This document shows positions 1 to 8,089 of a stretch of 43,096 nt of DNA, one piece after another. The DNA comes from RGIG9115 sp045128915 (GTDB taxonomy: Bacteria; Bacillota; Clostridia; UBA1381): contig JBGVIT010000037.1 of assembly GCA_045128915.1 (NCBI GenBank), positions 1 to 43,096 of the forward strand, written 5' to 3'. The position numbers and the translations under genes are program-made. Every line of letters starts with the position of its first letter. Within the stretch, counting starts at the first letter, position 1. The notes under the pieces were generated by a model. That model saw only the letters and a program-made list of their open reading frames with translations, made no database searches and was not told the DNA's origin.

Positions 1-52
1 ATGTCCCTATACTCACCGAGGTTTATACACGCTTATATTTTTGGAGGTAGAT

Positions 53-646
53 ATGAATAATAAGATTTTTTATTATGCCCGTGTATCAAGCCGTGAGCAA
101 AATCTTGACCGACAGATTGAAGCATTTAAAAAGCTCGGTGCAGATGAACGTGAAATTATATGCGATAAGGAAAGCGGAAAGGATTTTAACAGAAGCGGTT
201 ACCAGGCACTCAAGAACGCAATGCTCCGAAGTGGTGATACATTGATTGTGAAATCTCTTGACCGCCTTTCGAGGAATAAGAGTGATATAAAAACCGAATT
301 ACAATATTTTAAGGATAATAATATTCGCTTAAAGGTTATTGACCTTCCAACAACAATGATGGACTTGCCCGAAGGGCAGGAGTGGGTGTTTGATATGGTT
401 AATAACATTCTGATTGAAGTGCTTGGAACAATTGCAGAACAGGAACGTCAGACTATTCGTAAACGACAAAGGGAAGGTATAGAGGCTGCTAAAGCAAAAG
501 GCAAACATCTTGGCAGACCAAAGGCTGTAATACCTGATAATTGGGATGAAGTTGTATCAGATTGGAAACATGGAAACATAACAGCACGCCAAGCATACAC
601 AATGCTTGGCGTTTCAAAATCTGTTTTTTATAGACTTGTTAAGTAA
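53..646 (+). CDS. Small serine recombinase (resolvase/invertase family)
   Basis: A site-specific DNA recombinase of the Tn3-resolvase/Hin-invertase group, acting by a covalent serine-DNA intermediate. The N-terminus carries the YARVSS motif with nucleophile Ser12, followed by the conserved LDRLSR segment and the helical E-helix region rich in RQ/KR. The C-terminus (about residues 160-198) looks like a short helix-turn-helix ending VSKSVFYRLVK. Its 198 residues match full-length family members. I chose ATG 53 because GGAGG at 43-48 lies 5-8 bases upstream; a TTG at 41 sits inside that ribosome binding site. The gene stands alone at the window edge and may be the resolution or inversion function of the mobile module that follows. 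The family is firm; the DNA target is unknown. Confidence 0.9.
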   Translation: MNNKIFYYARVSSREQNLDRQIEAFKKLGADEREIICDKESGKDFNRSGYQALKNAMLRSGDTLIVKSLDRLSRNKSDIKTELQYFKDNNIRLKVIDLPTTMMDLPEGQEWVFDMVNNILIEVLGTIAEQERQTIRKRQREGIEAAKAKGKHLGRPKAVIPDNWDEVVSDWKHGNITARQAYTMLGVSKSVFYRLVK

Positions 647-687
647 ACAGAAATACTCATTAAAAGCTGATGTTATATTTTGATTTG

Positions 688-716
688 TTGACTTATGCTA
701 AAATTGAGAGTATAAT
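688..716 (+). promoter_or_regulatory. Sigma-A-type promoter upstream of the 415-aa hypothetical gene
   Basis: TTGACT at 688-693 and TATAAT at 711-716 are separated by 17 bases, a near-consensus vegetative promoter. It lies about 120 bases upstream of the gene starting at 837, leaving a long 5' leader. A short GGTAA/TTACC hairpin lies in the leader near 750-765. Confidence 0.7.
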
Positions 717-836
717 TAGTGTGTGACAAATGTGTAATTTCATTTCACGGTAATCTCTTTTACCCATTCGCACATCATGAAAGAGAAAAACTAATTGCTA
801 TTTGTGCTGGTACGGAGCAGCAGAATGGAGATTAAT

Positions 837-2084
837 ATGAAAATAGAAATAAAAAAAGAATTTAATATCCTTTCAAGAAAACAATTTGACGTAATGGTAG
901 AAAAATTAAAAAGAGAAAAATCAAATGAAATAAGTAATACAGGCATAGAATATATAAAAGAGCAAATCAAAAAGATATTTAAAGAATGTTGTATAGCGGC
1001 AAAGATTGCTTTTTCAGTTGAAGAAATTAATGAAATAATAAATTTGATATTATTAACTTACATTGATTTAATTCTTGAAAATGATAAAAGCACATTTGAG
1101 TCTATATTTCAATATGTCAGAAGTATAGAGCCCGATAATGCCGATATTATAAATGAAAAAACCCAAAAATTAAAAGATGGAATAAACAATTACAAATTGA
1201 ATGTTTCAATATATAATCAATATGCAAAAATGAATGATTTTTTGTATTCACGTGGTAAATATCATACAAATCACGAAAGAGATAAAAAAGTTTTTAGCAC
1301 AAGAGTTCCTCATAATTTAATTAAGTTGGAATTTGCTGAAGCATTTTCTAATGGACGTCTACTAATATATGAATTGATGTACAAAAACAAAAATCCATTT
1401 ACAACAACGCATAGAGATAAAAATAATATATTGTTTTCTGCATATCAAAATCTGTGTTGCTATATGGATACAATATGTAAATGCAGCAATTCAAAAGAAA
1501 TAGTATCAAAAAGTGTATTTTTTTGGAAGTTTGAAAAAACATATAGATTTGTTTTCACTTCAATTTTAGCAAAGTATATTTTTGAACAGAATATAGAAGT
1601 GTCAACATTAAAACTACCAAAGCTATTATGTAATTACTATTTTACATATCATTTTAAGGATGATAACACCAGTGTTTTTTGCGATTCGCCTATTATTTCA
1701 TATTATGAGGAAATAATTAAATACTCATTTGAAACAAAAAATACTGTTTTAGATGTTGAAATTCTGGAAATACAAAGAGAGATGATGGCATATACATTAT
1801 CAATACTTTGTGTATTATTTCCTCCAACCGAAACAAGGTCACATAAATTATTTTATAATAAAGAAACAAATAAATTTGATTTTGAAGCTGTTGGAGATTT
1901 CTTGATTAAAGACTGCAAAATACCAGTATTATTATCAGAATATAAGGAGCTTATTGAGAAAAATATTAATAATAATTTATATGTAAAGACTATCCAAGAG
2001 CTTTTACTAAATAATGATGTTGTTGAACAAAAAATATTGAGTAATTCAGCAAAGAAAATGAAGGGCTTTAAAAAAATAAATTAA
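837..2084 (+). CDS. Hypothetical protein, 415 aa, AT-rich
   Basis: I do not recognise this family. The protein is lysine/isoleucine/asparagine-rich, predicted largely helical, with a charged N-terminal half, a central run of aromatic residues (YYFTYHF region) and no signal peptide or clear catalytic motif. Scattered cysteines include an adjacent pair early on (ECC) and LCC/CKC near the middle, not in an obvious zinc-ribbon spacing. ATG 837 is preceded by TGGAG at 826-830; an alternative in-frame ATG at 825 also has a GGAG 7 bases upstream. It has its own promoter and its own strong terminator, so it is a single-gene unit between two recombinase modules. Base composition is more AT-rich than its neighbours, consistent with recent transfer. 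Abi-like or phage-derived function is possible but unsupported. Confidence 0.75.
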   Translation: MKIEIKKEFNILSRKQFDVMVEKLKREKSNEISNTGIEYIKEQIKKIFKECCIAAKIAFSVEEINEIINLILLTYIDLILENDKSTFESIFQYVRSIEPDNADIINEKTQKLKDGINNYKLNVSIYNQYAKMNDFLYSRGKYHTNHERDKKVFSTRVPHNLIKLEFAEAFSNGRLLIYELMYKNKNPFTTTHRDKNNILFSAYQNLCCYMDTICKCSNSKEIVSKSVFFWKFEKTYRFVFTSILAKYIFEQNIEVSTLKLPKLLCNYYFTYHFKDDNTSVFCDSPIISYYEEIIKYSFETKNTVLDVEILEIQREMMAYTLSILCVLFPPTETRSHKLFYNKETNKFDFEAVGDFLIKDCKIPVLLSEYKELIEKNINNNLYVKTIQELLLNNDVVEQKILSNSAKKMKGFKKIN

Positions 2085-2094
2085 TAAATCATTA

Positions 2095-2136
2095 AATCAG
2101 ACTGTCTCGCATAAAGCCGGGACAGTCTGATTTTTA
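2095..2136 (+). terminator. Intrinsic terminator after the 415-aa gene
   Basis: A 12-bp perfect stem (AATCAGACTGTC / GACAGTCTGATT), extendable to 14 bp with one G-T pair, surrounds the loop and is followed by TTTTT at 2131-2135. Confidence 0.9.
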
Positions 2137-2219
2137 TCTTTTAGGAAATTACTGCTTTTAAGTTGTAATTTCCTGAATTGCAAAAAAGTCTACTTATGGA
2201 AGTGAGCTGTGCGAACGAC

Positions 2220-2240
2220 AGTCACGATAGTGACTTTTTT
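2220..2240 (+). terminator. Short hairpin with U-run, possible small-RNA terminator
   Basis: AGTCAC, loop GATA, GTGACT, then TTTTTT. There is no coding gene immediately upstream that lacks a terminator, so it could end an untranslated transcript. Confidence 0.45.
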
Positions 2241-2393
2241 ATATATTTCAAAGAATAAAAATACCCGAAAACCATTGAAAACACAAGGTTTTTTCAATGT
2301 ACATTTTACCTCCTGTTTTTTTATCAATTATATGCTATAGTTGATACATAATACTTTTAGGGGGTTTTCTATATGAAATTAAAAACATAAAAC

Positions 2394-2423
2394 TTGTACG
2401 GAAATTTTGTATTGGATTATATT
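2394..2423 (+). promoter_or_regulatory. Candidate promoter of the helicase operon
   Basis: TTGTAC at 2394-2399, an 18-base spacer, and TATATT at 2418-2423. The helicase ribosome binding site AGGAGGG at 2463-2469 follows. The -35 and -10 are imperfect. Confidence 0.4.
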
Positions 2424-2476
2424 AGGACAATACACAGAAAAAATGTATAACACAGTATTTTTAGGAGGGAATATAT

Positions 2477-4291
2477 ATGTCATATGATTCATATTATCAT
2501 TCGATTTGGAACCACGACGCAGAAATGGAAAGCACACTGCAAGTTTCAATTGGTGTAAAGCCTAGGCTTAATACACAATCTATTGATACAGAAGAAAACG
2601 TTAAATTATTTGAAATTGACGACAAGATAAGATATATATCGGAATACTTTACATCTAATCACTTAATTCCACCAGGACATGTTGATTTGTTGCAATGTGG
2701 TACCGGTAAAGGTAAGACTTATAGAACCACAAAAGGATTTTTGAATGAAGCACGGAGGTGTAATTACAATATAATGCTAATTCTGCCAAGGAATATGATA
2801 GTACAACAAGTTTTGTCAGAGATGTCGTCTAAAGAAGTTAGTTTTAGTTTTGATAATGGTGTGTATCATATAGATAATCTGACTATATGCACTTATCAAA
2901 AACTCTATAATGAACTTAAAAAGATAAAACGCATAGACAATACAATTTTTGGCAGAGAATATCGTGCCGTCATATTTGACGAATCGCATGTAATATTAGA
3001 AGACTCGTTATTTTCTGAAGCAGCAAATTTTATACTTGATGAAATGTTTGACTTTTTTAGAACTAAAGTTTCGTATTATTTCTTATCGGCAACAATGAAG
3101 TATGTTGAAAGAATAATTTATGAAACAGCTTGCGAAAAGCTAAAAAAAGTTAGTCAAACTTATATGGGTGTAACAACAAAGAACCCGCCATTTTTTAGAA
3201 AATTTGTATTTCCTAATACCTATGAGAAATATAATGTCACTTATTTAGATACTGAAAATGAAATTGTAAAATTGTATAATGAATTACCTGACAGTCGAAA
3301 ACTATTAATTTTTGTATCATCAAAACAAATGGGAGAAAGATTATCATCATTAATGCCTGATTCAGTTTTCTTGTTTGCGGAAAATGATGATGAAAAGCTG
3401 TCAGATGAAGCACAGCTACAGTATTCAAAAATCAAAGAGTTATCATCATTTGATTGTAAAGCTTTAATTACTACTAAATTGCTTGATGCCGGAGTTAATT
3501 TCAAAATGAAAGACTTACGGGATATAGTAATTAATATTGAAGGCGGTGAAGATGAATTCATTCAAATTGTCGGCAGGAGAAGGGCAATAGATGATGCTGT
3601 GATAAATTTACATATTATGAAAATGGATTCTGATTACTTCAGAAAGAGAAGGTTTAACTGTGTTCAAAAACTAAATGCTATAAGTGATATTAAGAGATGT
3701 AATAAATGCATGAAGCAAAATAGAATTTATGCTGAAAGATTTAATACAGAAATAAAACTATCCGCGTGTAAAACATGCTATAAGAATGCAAAGAAAAAGT
3801 ATTATTTAGAGCCAAAAAATTATATGTTAATACAAGGCTTATTTACTGTTGATGGACAAAATGTTGTAATCAATAAAATGGCTGAAGCAAAACTTAAACT
3901 AATGGTTGATTTTTATGATAGCATTCTTGATGATTTCAATACCGTTGGCGAACAAGCATATATTATTAGACAATTGTCATGGCTTGGGCTTGAAAATACA
4001 TACAGCGAGTCGAATTATTTTTCAAAGGAGAGTATTCCTGTACAACTTATGGACTTATCCAATTTACTTGAAGAATATCAGGAAAAAGAAATGAATGATG
4101 AGCTGCAGGCAGATTTCAGGCAGGAATTTCAAGAAATTGCAATTAAACTAAAGCTATACTCCAAAAGGAGCGAGAATAGCATAGGACTAAATAAGATTAA
4201 TCAAATTATAGAAGAGGCAAAATTATCTTATAAAGTTGAATCACAAAGCACAAGCAACGGGACTGCTTGGAAGGTAATAAAGAAACTTTGA
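2477..4291 (+). CDS. DEAD/DEAH-box SF2 helicase with internal zinc-ribbon
   Basis: An ATP-dependent nucleic-acid helicase of superfamily 2. Visible motifs in order: Walker A GTGKGKT at residues 75-81, DESH (Walker B) at 168-171, SAT at 204-206, TTKLLDAGVNF around 332-342 and QIVGRRR (motif VI) at 363-369. A four-cysteine zinc-ribbon follows (C408, C411, C431, C434), then a helical C-terminal region without known domain. The 604-aa length and a zinc knuckle after the second RecA lobe resemble phage and mobile-element helicases rather than chromosomal RecG or RecQ. The start is supported by AGGAGGG at 2463-2469. It is the first gene of a group with the duplicated-domain protein and the large serine recombinase, so a role in element replication or maintenance is inferred. 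A defence role cannot be excluded. Confidence 0.85.
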   Translation: MSYDSYYHSIWNHDAEMESTLQVSIGVKPRLNTQSIDTEENVKLFEIDDKIRYISEYFTSNHLIPPGHVDLLQCGTGKGKTYRTTKGFLNEARRCNYNIMLILPRNMIVQQVLSEMSSKEVSFSFDNGVYHIDNLTICTYQKLYNELKKIKRIDNTIFGREYRAVIFDESHVILEDSLFSEAANFILDEMFDFFRTKVSYYFLSATMKYVERIIYETACEKLKKVSQTYMGVTTKNPPFFRKFVFPNTYEKYNVTYLDTENEIVKLYNELPDSRKLLIFVSSKQMGERLSSLMPDSVFLFAENDDEKLSDEAQLQYSKIKELSSFDCKALITTKLLDAGVNFKMKDLRDIVINIEGGEDEFIQIVGRRRAIDDAVINLHIMKMDSDYFRKRRFNCVQKLNAISDIKRCNKCMKQNRIYAERFNTEIKLSACKTCYKNAKKKYYLEPKNYMLIQGLFTVDGQNVVINKMAEAKLKLMVDFYDSILDDFNTVGEQAYIIRQLSWLGLENTYSESNYFSKESIPVQLMDLSNLLEEYQEKEMNDELQADFRQEFQEIAIKLKLYSKRSENSIGLNKINQIIEEAKLSYKVESQSTSNGTAWKVIKKL

Positions 4292-4311
4292 TAAAAAAGG
4301 AAGTGATTCCA

Positions 4312-4968
4312 ATGAAAAAAAGCATATTAAAATTTGATAAGGTTTCGGGAAACACCTATCACACTATTATCAAAAATAATCACGGACGAAAGATATATCT
4401 AAAGGTTAATCGTAGTGGTGAAACAATTACAATCTGTGAATGTTTCTATATTGACAGACCAATGAGGAATGGCGGCAGAGCCATTCCTCAAAAGTGGACA
4501 ACCATCAAATGTAATTACAATAGCCTGATTGATGTATTAACAGGTGAATTGGATAAGCATTTTTACGGTCTTGAGTTTTCTGAAAAGGAAAGCAATATGT
4601 CTGCAGACGAGTATATAGGTCATTATTTTGAGCGTTATAAGAAATATAAGTTTTTAATACTTGTTGAATGCGACGGCATTCTTAAAACAAGATTCAAAAA
4701 CAGAGTTCACAGAACTATCTATCTTGAGATTAAACAAAACGGGTATAGAGGTCTTATAAAGACTTGTCACTATTGCGACAGGCGTTACAAGCAAAATAAT
4801 CAGCCTATAACGCCATTTGACTTAAAAACAATATACTTTGATTACAGTGTGGAAAAAGTGCTAGAAATCGTAAATAACGAGCTTAATTGCGATTTCACTG
4901 ATGTTGTGATTACAAAAGATACATTTCACTTCGGAGAAAGTGATATTCCTATATGCGGTTCGATATAA
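4312..4968 (+). CDS. Unrecognised protein made of two tandem ~80-aa repeats
   Basis: A 218-aa protein of unknown function. Its two halves look like diverged copies of one unit: both contain K(N)xxxRxIYL, a following GxxxxIxxCxYxDR segment, then TIxxxY and a helix ending VLxxxNxEL (roughly residues 10-95 and 112-200). The repeated C-x-Y-x-D-R pattern could bind metal or nucleic acid, but no catalytic motif is recognised. ATG 4312 is chosen because GGAAGTG lies at 4300-4306; an upstream in-frame TTG at 4267 overlaps the helicase end and lacks a ribosome binding site. It follows the helicase by 20 bases, so the two are probably co-transcribed and may act together. Confidence 0.8.
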   Translation: MKKSILKFDKVSGNTYHTIIKNNHGRKIYLKVNRSGETITICECFYIDRPMRNGGRAIPQKWTTIKCNYNSLIDVLTGELDKHFYGLEFSEKESNMSADEYIGHYFERYKKYKFLILVECDGILKTRFKNRVHRTIYLEIKQNGYRGLIKTCHYCDRRYKQNNQPITPFDLKTIYFDYSVEKVLEIVNNELNCDFTDVVITKDTFHFGESDIPICGSI

Positions 4969-5014
4969 GTACAGGCTTATTTTGCATAAAAATATAAAAG
5001 GAGGTTGATGTGTT

Positions 5015-5146
5015 ATGTCAGAATACACAGATATAAAAAATAATACATACATGATAACTAATACTGTGCTATTAACCGAAGAGGAAAGAGAACAGGCTGA
5101 AAATGAAATAGTTGAGGAATTATATAAGATTTTTGCACGAAAGTAA
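5015..5146 (+). CDS. Small conserved-looking 43-aa protein before the serine recombinase
   Basis: A short frame of 43 codons beginning MSEYTDIKNN and ending EELYKIFARK, with a strong GGAGG at 5000-5004 ten bases upstream of ATG 5015. The C-terminal half (LTEEEREQAENEIVEELY) should form one acidic amphipathic helix. It sits 35 bases before the large serine recombinase and in the same direction. Small helical proteins in that position in Clostridia elements often act as recombination directionality or accessory factors, but that role is inference. A 12-codon frame starting at the ATG at 5008 is too close to the ribosome binding site to compete. Confidence 0.7.
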   Translation: MSEYTDIKNNTYMITNTVLLTEEEREQAENEIVEELYKIFARK

Positions 5147-5181
5147 ATAATTAAAAATGGGAGCAAAGGAGGTGAAATCGT

Positions 5182-6702
5182 ATGTCTATTGCTCTTTATG
5201 CAAGAAAGTCCATAGAACGTGAAAACAGTATTTCATGCGAAACGCAGCTTGAATATTGTAAATCTATGATAAAGCCTGATGAACAGGCGGAAAAAGTCGT
5301 TACATTTGTTGACAACGGCTTTTCGGGTGGAAATGTTGACCGTGATGGATTTCAAAAAATGATGCGACAGGTGGAACAAGGAAAAATAAGTAAAATCATT
5401 GTTTACCGTCTTGACAGAATAAGCAGAAGTATGCTGGATTTTTTGAATATCTGGAATACATTGAAAAAATACAATGTAGAATTTGTAAGTTCCCAGGAAG
5501 CTATAGATACATCCGGCCCTTATGGTGAAATGCTTACAAAAATAATAATGATATTTGCTGAATTTGAAAGGCACAGTATTATCGAAAGAGTAACCCAGGC
5601 TTATGCACATAGAAGCGAAATGGGCTTTTATATGGGCGGTAGAAGACCATACGGTTTCACCTTGACAGATACAATTATTCATAATATTAAGACAAAAATG
5701 TTCTTTCCTATAGCGGAAGAAATTGAACAGTTAAAATACATATTCGAGGCATATTCCGTTCCGGGAATAACACTTCGAAGACTTATGGATAATCTTATTG
5801 ATAATGGTATTCTTCCTACTGACGGAAGCTGGTCTACAGGAAAGCTATCTACAATTCTGAAAAATCCCATTTACGTTAAAGCTGATAATGATATTTATGA
5901 GTATCTCCTAAAAAATAACGCAAATATCATAAGTGATATTTCAGAGTTTGACGGAGTTCATGGTCTGCAGATTTATGGTAAAACCAAACATTCAACAGAT
6001 GATTGGTCTGATATGAAAGCCGTTATTATGTCCCATGAAGGTATAATAAATTCTGATGTCTGGCTTAACTGTCAGAAAAAACTCGAAAAAAATAAGCAAA
6101 TAGGAAATGCTATGAGTAATACAACAAGCTGGCTCGGAGGTAAAATTATATGTAAAAGCTGTGGACGGACAATGACGGTTACAAAAGGCGGTAAACGAAA
6201 GGACGGCTCTCAAAGAAGATATTTCAGTTGCACAGGTAAATCTCATAACCGCATCTGTAAAGGCACAAGAAAAACTATATACGCTGATAGCTTAGAGGAT
6301 ATGGTTTATGAACTTGTTTCAGAGAAGCTTGAAACCTTAAAATGCTGTCGCAAAAAAATATCAACAGATAATTCCAATAAGATAAATCTTCTTAAAAATC
6401 GTATCAGTGAAATAAAGAAATCACAGGAAAAGCTCGTAAACCTATTGATGAATGATACTATTGAAGCGGATATGATTAATCTTTTGAATGAAAAGGCAAA
6501 AAAACTTGCAGAAGAAAAAACTGATATTCTTGCTAAAATTGATTTGCTTGAAAATGAAGAAAGTGAAATATTAAGTGCTATCAATTTATCAAAGAAATGG
6601 AGAACAGCGAGCTATGAGGAACGAAAGGCAGTATGCAATATACTGATACATAAAATTCTGATAAACGAAGCCGGGAATTGTGAGGTTGTTTGGAATATAT
6701 AA
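5182..6702 (+). CDS. Large serine recombinase (integrase of a mobile element)
   Basis: Integrates and excises an element by serine-mediated strand exchange. Residues 1-140 are the resolvase domain with YARKS (nucleophile Ser10), DNGFSGG and YRLDRISRS; residues about 150-240 are the Recombinase domain with GRRPYGF and ILKNPIY; a zinc beta-ribbon follows (C324, C327, C350, C359); residues 365-470 form the coiled-coil motif with repeated K/E heptads. The 506 aa are full length. GGAGGTG precedes ATG 5182. The gene has a strong terminator at its stop and is followed by toxin-like cargo and then a truncated cotJC, so its attachment site may be that gene. The integration target is inferred from context only. 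Confidence 0.93.
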   Translation: MSIALYARKSIERENSISCETQLEYCKSMIKPDEQAEKVVTFVDNGFSGGNVDRDGFQKMMRQVEQGKISKIIVYRLDRISRSMLDFLNIWNTLKKYNVEFVSSQEAIDTSGPYGEMLTKIIMIFAEFERHSIIERVTQAYAHRSEMGFYMGGRRPYGFTLTDTIIHNIKTKMFFPIAEEIEQLKYIFEAYSVPGITLRRLMDNLIDNGILPTDGSWSTGKLSTILKNPIYVKADNDIYEYLLKNNANIISDISEFDGVHGLQIYGKTKHSTDDWSDMKAVIMSHEGIINSDVWLNCQKKLEKNKQIGNAMSNTTSWLGGKIICKSCGRTMTVTKGGKRKDGSQRRYFSCTGKSHNRICKGTRKTIYADSLEDMVYELVSEKLETLKCCRKKISTDNSNKINLLKNRISEIKKSQEKLVNLLMNDTIEADMINLLNEKAKKLAEEKTDILAKIDLLENEESEILSAINLSKKWRTASYEERKAVCNILIHKILINEAGNCEVVWNI

Positions 6703-6744
6703 CAAAATCTGCTTAATCTATTGATTTTAAGCAGATTTTTTGTT
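6701..6744 (+). terminator. Intrinsic terminator of the serine recombinase gene
   Basis: A long stem, AACAAAATCTGCTTAA pairing with TTAAGCAGATTTTTTGTT, begins at the stop codon. The U-rich 3' arm serves as the run of T. The promoter of the next operon uses its loop and 3' flank. Confidence 0.85.
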
Positions 6745-6749
6745 ATAAT
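6721..6749 (+). promoter_or_regulatory. Promoter embedded in the recombinase terminator
   Basis: TTGATT at 6721-6726 lies in the terminator loop and TATAAT at 6744-6749 at its 3' edge, with a 17-base spacer. It should drive the HipA-like/zeta operon. Read-through transcription would fold the hairpin in RNA while initiation is independent of it. Confidence 0.65.
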
Positions 6750-6788
6750 GCAGTTGTATAAGTATTTTTGCCAAGGGGGTGCTACCAG

Positions 6789-7826
6789 ATGGATTTTTTA
6801 ATACTAAGCGGCGATGTTGTTGTAGCTAAGTGGAAAAACAACAAATTGGAAATTGTGAATAAAAATTTGCTTCCACTATATTTAAAAAATACAGGTAATG
6901 TTGAAAAATGGCTTGAAACAAGAGCTATTGACCACCACAGAGCTAATTCAAGACTTCTCAAAAAAGCATTAAGGCTTGCCGAGAGGGATGACATATCTTC
7001 AGTATTATCTGTTAATGCCGTTACAATAACAGATAACTATTGGATTAAACCATTAGATTCAGAGTTAAAATATTTAGATGTGCATTTTGACAATGACTAT
7101 TTTTCAAATCTTGCCCTTACAGGAAACTACGATAGTTTTAACAGGGTAGCCAATAGTAAAAATTCAAGAACTCCCGAGCTTACCAACATTGGCAGTTTTG
7201 AAAAATGTTGGAAGTTAAAAAACGGAACATGGTGGATGTATAAAACTGCAAATCATGAGGAACTGTTTTCCGAACTTTTCATATGCAAGCTTGGTCTTAG
7301 GTTGAACTTTAAAATGGCTGAATATGAGCGTGGTAATAAACTCATTAAAACAAAGGACTTTACTGATAATGGATTGGTAAACTTTGAACCTGCATTTGCT
7401 TTTATGGGTGATAATGAGGACTATATTGAAACATTAGAAAAGCTTAAACTTATTTGCCCTGGTGCTGTCGGCGATTACGTTAAAATGCTGTTTTTAGATA
7501 CCATCTGTGCAAATCCTGATAGGCACACATTTAATTTCGGAATCCTGCGTGATACACAAAGTGGTAAAGTTCTTGGTCTTGCACCAAATTTTGATAACAA
7601 CATGGCTCTCATATCACGAGGCTATCCCAAAAACATAGCCCGTAAAAATGATATGCTTATAAAATTATTTAACGAGCTTATGGAATATGATTCACGACTG
7701 AAACAATATATTCCTGCTTTGACGGAAGACGAGGTTATTGATGTAATAAAATCGGTAGGTATGAAGGTTCAAACGAAAAAAATTGCCGAATTTATTATGA
7801 ATGGATACAATATGATAGAAAAGTGA
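6789..7826 (+). CDS. HipA-like serine/threonine kinase-fold protein
   Basis: Likely a HipA-family protein kinase, known in toxin-antitoxin systems to phosphorylate translation factors. The kinase signature is visible late in the protein: NPDRHTFNFGIL at residues 242-253 (compare HipA N-x-D-x-H-x-x-N) and APNFDNN at 265-271 for metal binding. The N-terminal ~110 residues are an HipA-N-like or unrelated region; the lipid-kinase-like glycine loop is not obvious. At 345 aa it is shorter than E. coli HipA (440 aa). ATG 6789 follows AAGGGGGTG at 6773-6781; the upstream TTG 6768 overlaps that site. It starts an operon with a 69-aa protein and a zeta-type kinase and has no HipB-like HTH partner, so it may be a regulator or a stand-alone toxin. 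Family moderately sure. Confidence 0.75.
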   Translation: MDFLILSGDVVVAKWKNNKLEIVNKNLLPLYLKNTGNVEKWLETRAIDHHRANSRLLKKALRLAERDDISSVLSVNAVTITDNYWIKPLDSELKYLDVHFDNDYFSNLALTGNYDSFNRVANSKNSRTPELTNIGSFEKCWKLKNGTWWMYKTANHEELFSELFICKLGLRLNFKMAEYERGNKLIKTKDFTDNGLVNFEPAFAFMGDNEDYIETLEKLKLICPGAVGDYVKMLFLDTICANPDRHTFNFGILRDTQSGKVLGLAPNFDNNMALISRGYPKNIARKNDMLIKLFNELMEYDSRLKQYIPALTEDEVIDVIKSVGMKVQTKKIAEFIMNGYNMIEK

Positions 7827-7879
7827 TAAGTGGATTTTTCATTATAAAACAACTGAAAAGCTTGAAAGGAGCGAGATTT

Positions 7880-8089
7880 ATGTCAGACACTAATTACACT
7901 CATAACTCATTAGACCATACTTGTGGTGTTTCAGACGACGAATTGTCACACCGCTTTAAAGAAGCAGTTAGAATAGAAAATGAAATTAAAAAACTTAAAG
8001 GATTGCCTATTGCTAAATATGATTTTGAGAAGCATGCTCCGTATGTAGAATATCCGGATGGGAGAAAAGTCTATGCAGAAGAAGCCTGA
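7880..8089 (+). CDS. 69-aa protein, candidate antitoxin to the zeta-like kinase
   Basis: A small acidic protein starting MSDTNYTHNS, with AAAGGAG at 7866-7872 upstream of ATG 7880. A helical central stretch (DDELSHRFKEAVRIENEIKKLKG) leads into a tail YVEYPDGRKVY. The gene overlaps the start of the zeta-type kinase by 17 bases, the tight coupling typical of toxin-antitoxin pairs, and short helical proteins are the usual epsilon-like antitoxins. It does not look like canonical epsilon. Function as antitoxin is inference from length, order and overlap. Confidence 0.7.
   Translation: MSDTNYTHNSLDHTCGVSDDELSHRFKEAVRIENEIKKLKGLPIAKYDFEKHAPYVEYPDGRKVYAEEA

Larger units (their letters stand above)
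2137..2476. other. Gene-free, hairpin-rich intergenic region
   Basis: This 340-base gap holds no convincing gene. It has a perfect 10-bp inverted repeat (2143-2152 with 2165-2174, arm AGGAAATTAC), a compact hairpin with a U-run (2220-2240), a 9-bp inverted repeat (2273-2281 with 2291-2299, arm CATTGAAAA), a five-codon ATG-to-TAA frame at 2373-2390 behind AGGGGG, and a promoter candidate at 2394-2423. The density of stem-loops suggests a small RNA or a structured leader, but no known family was recognised. Confidence 0.5.

Noticed and set aside
2373..2390. Five-codon leader-like frame behind AGGGGG
   Set aside because: Too short to judge; kept only as a note in the intergenic entry.
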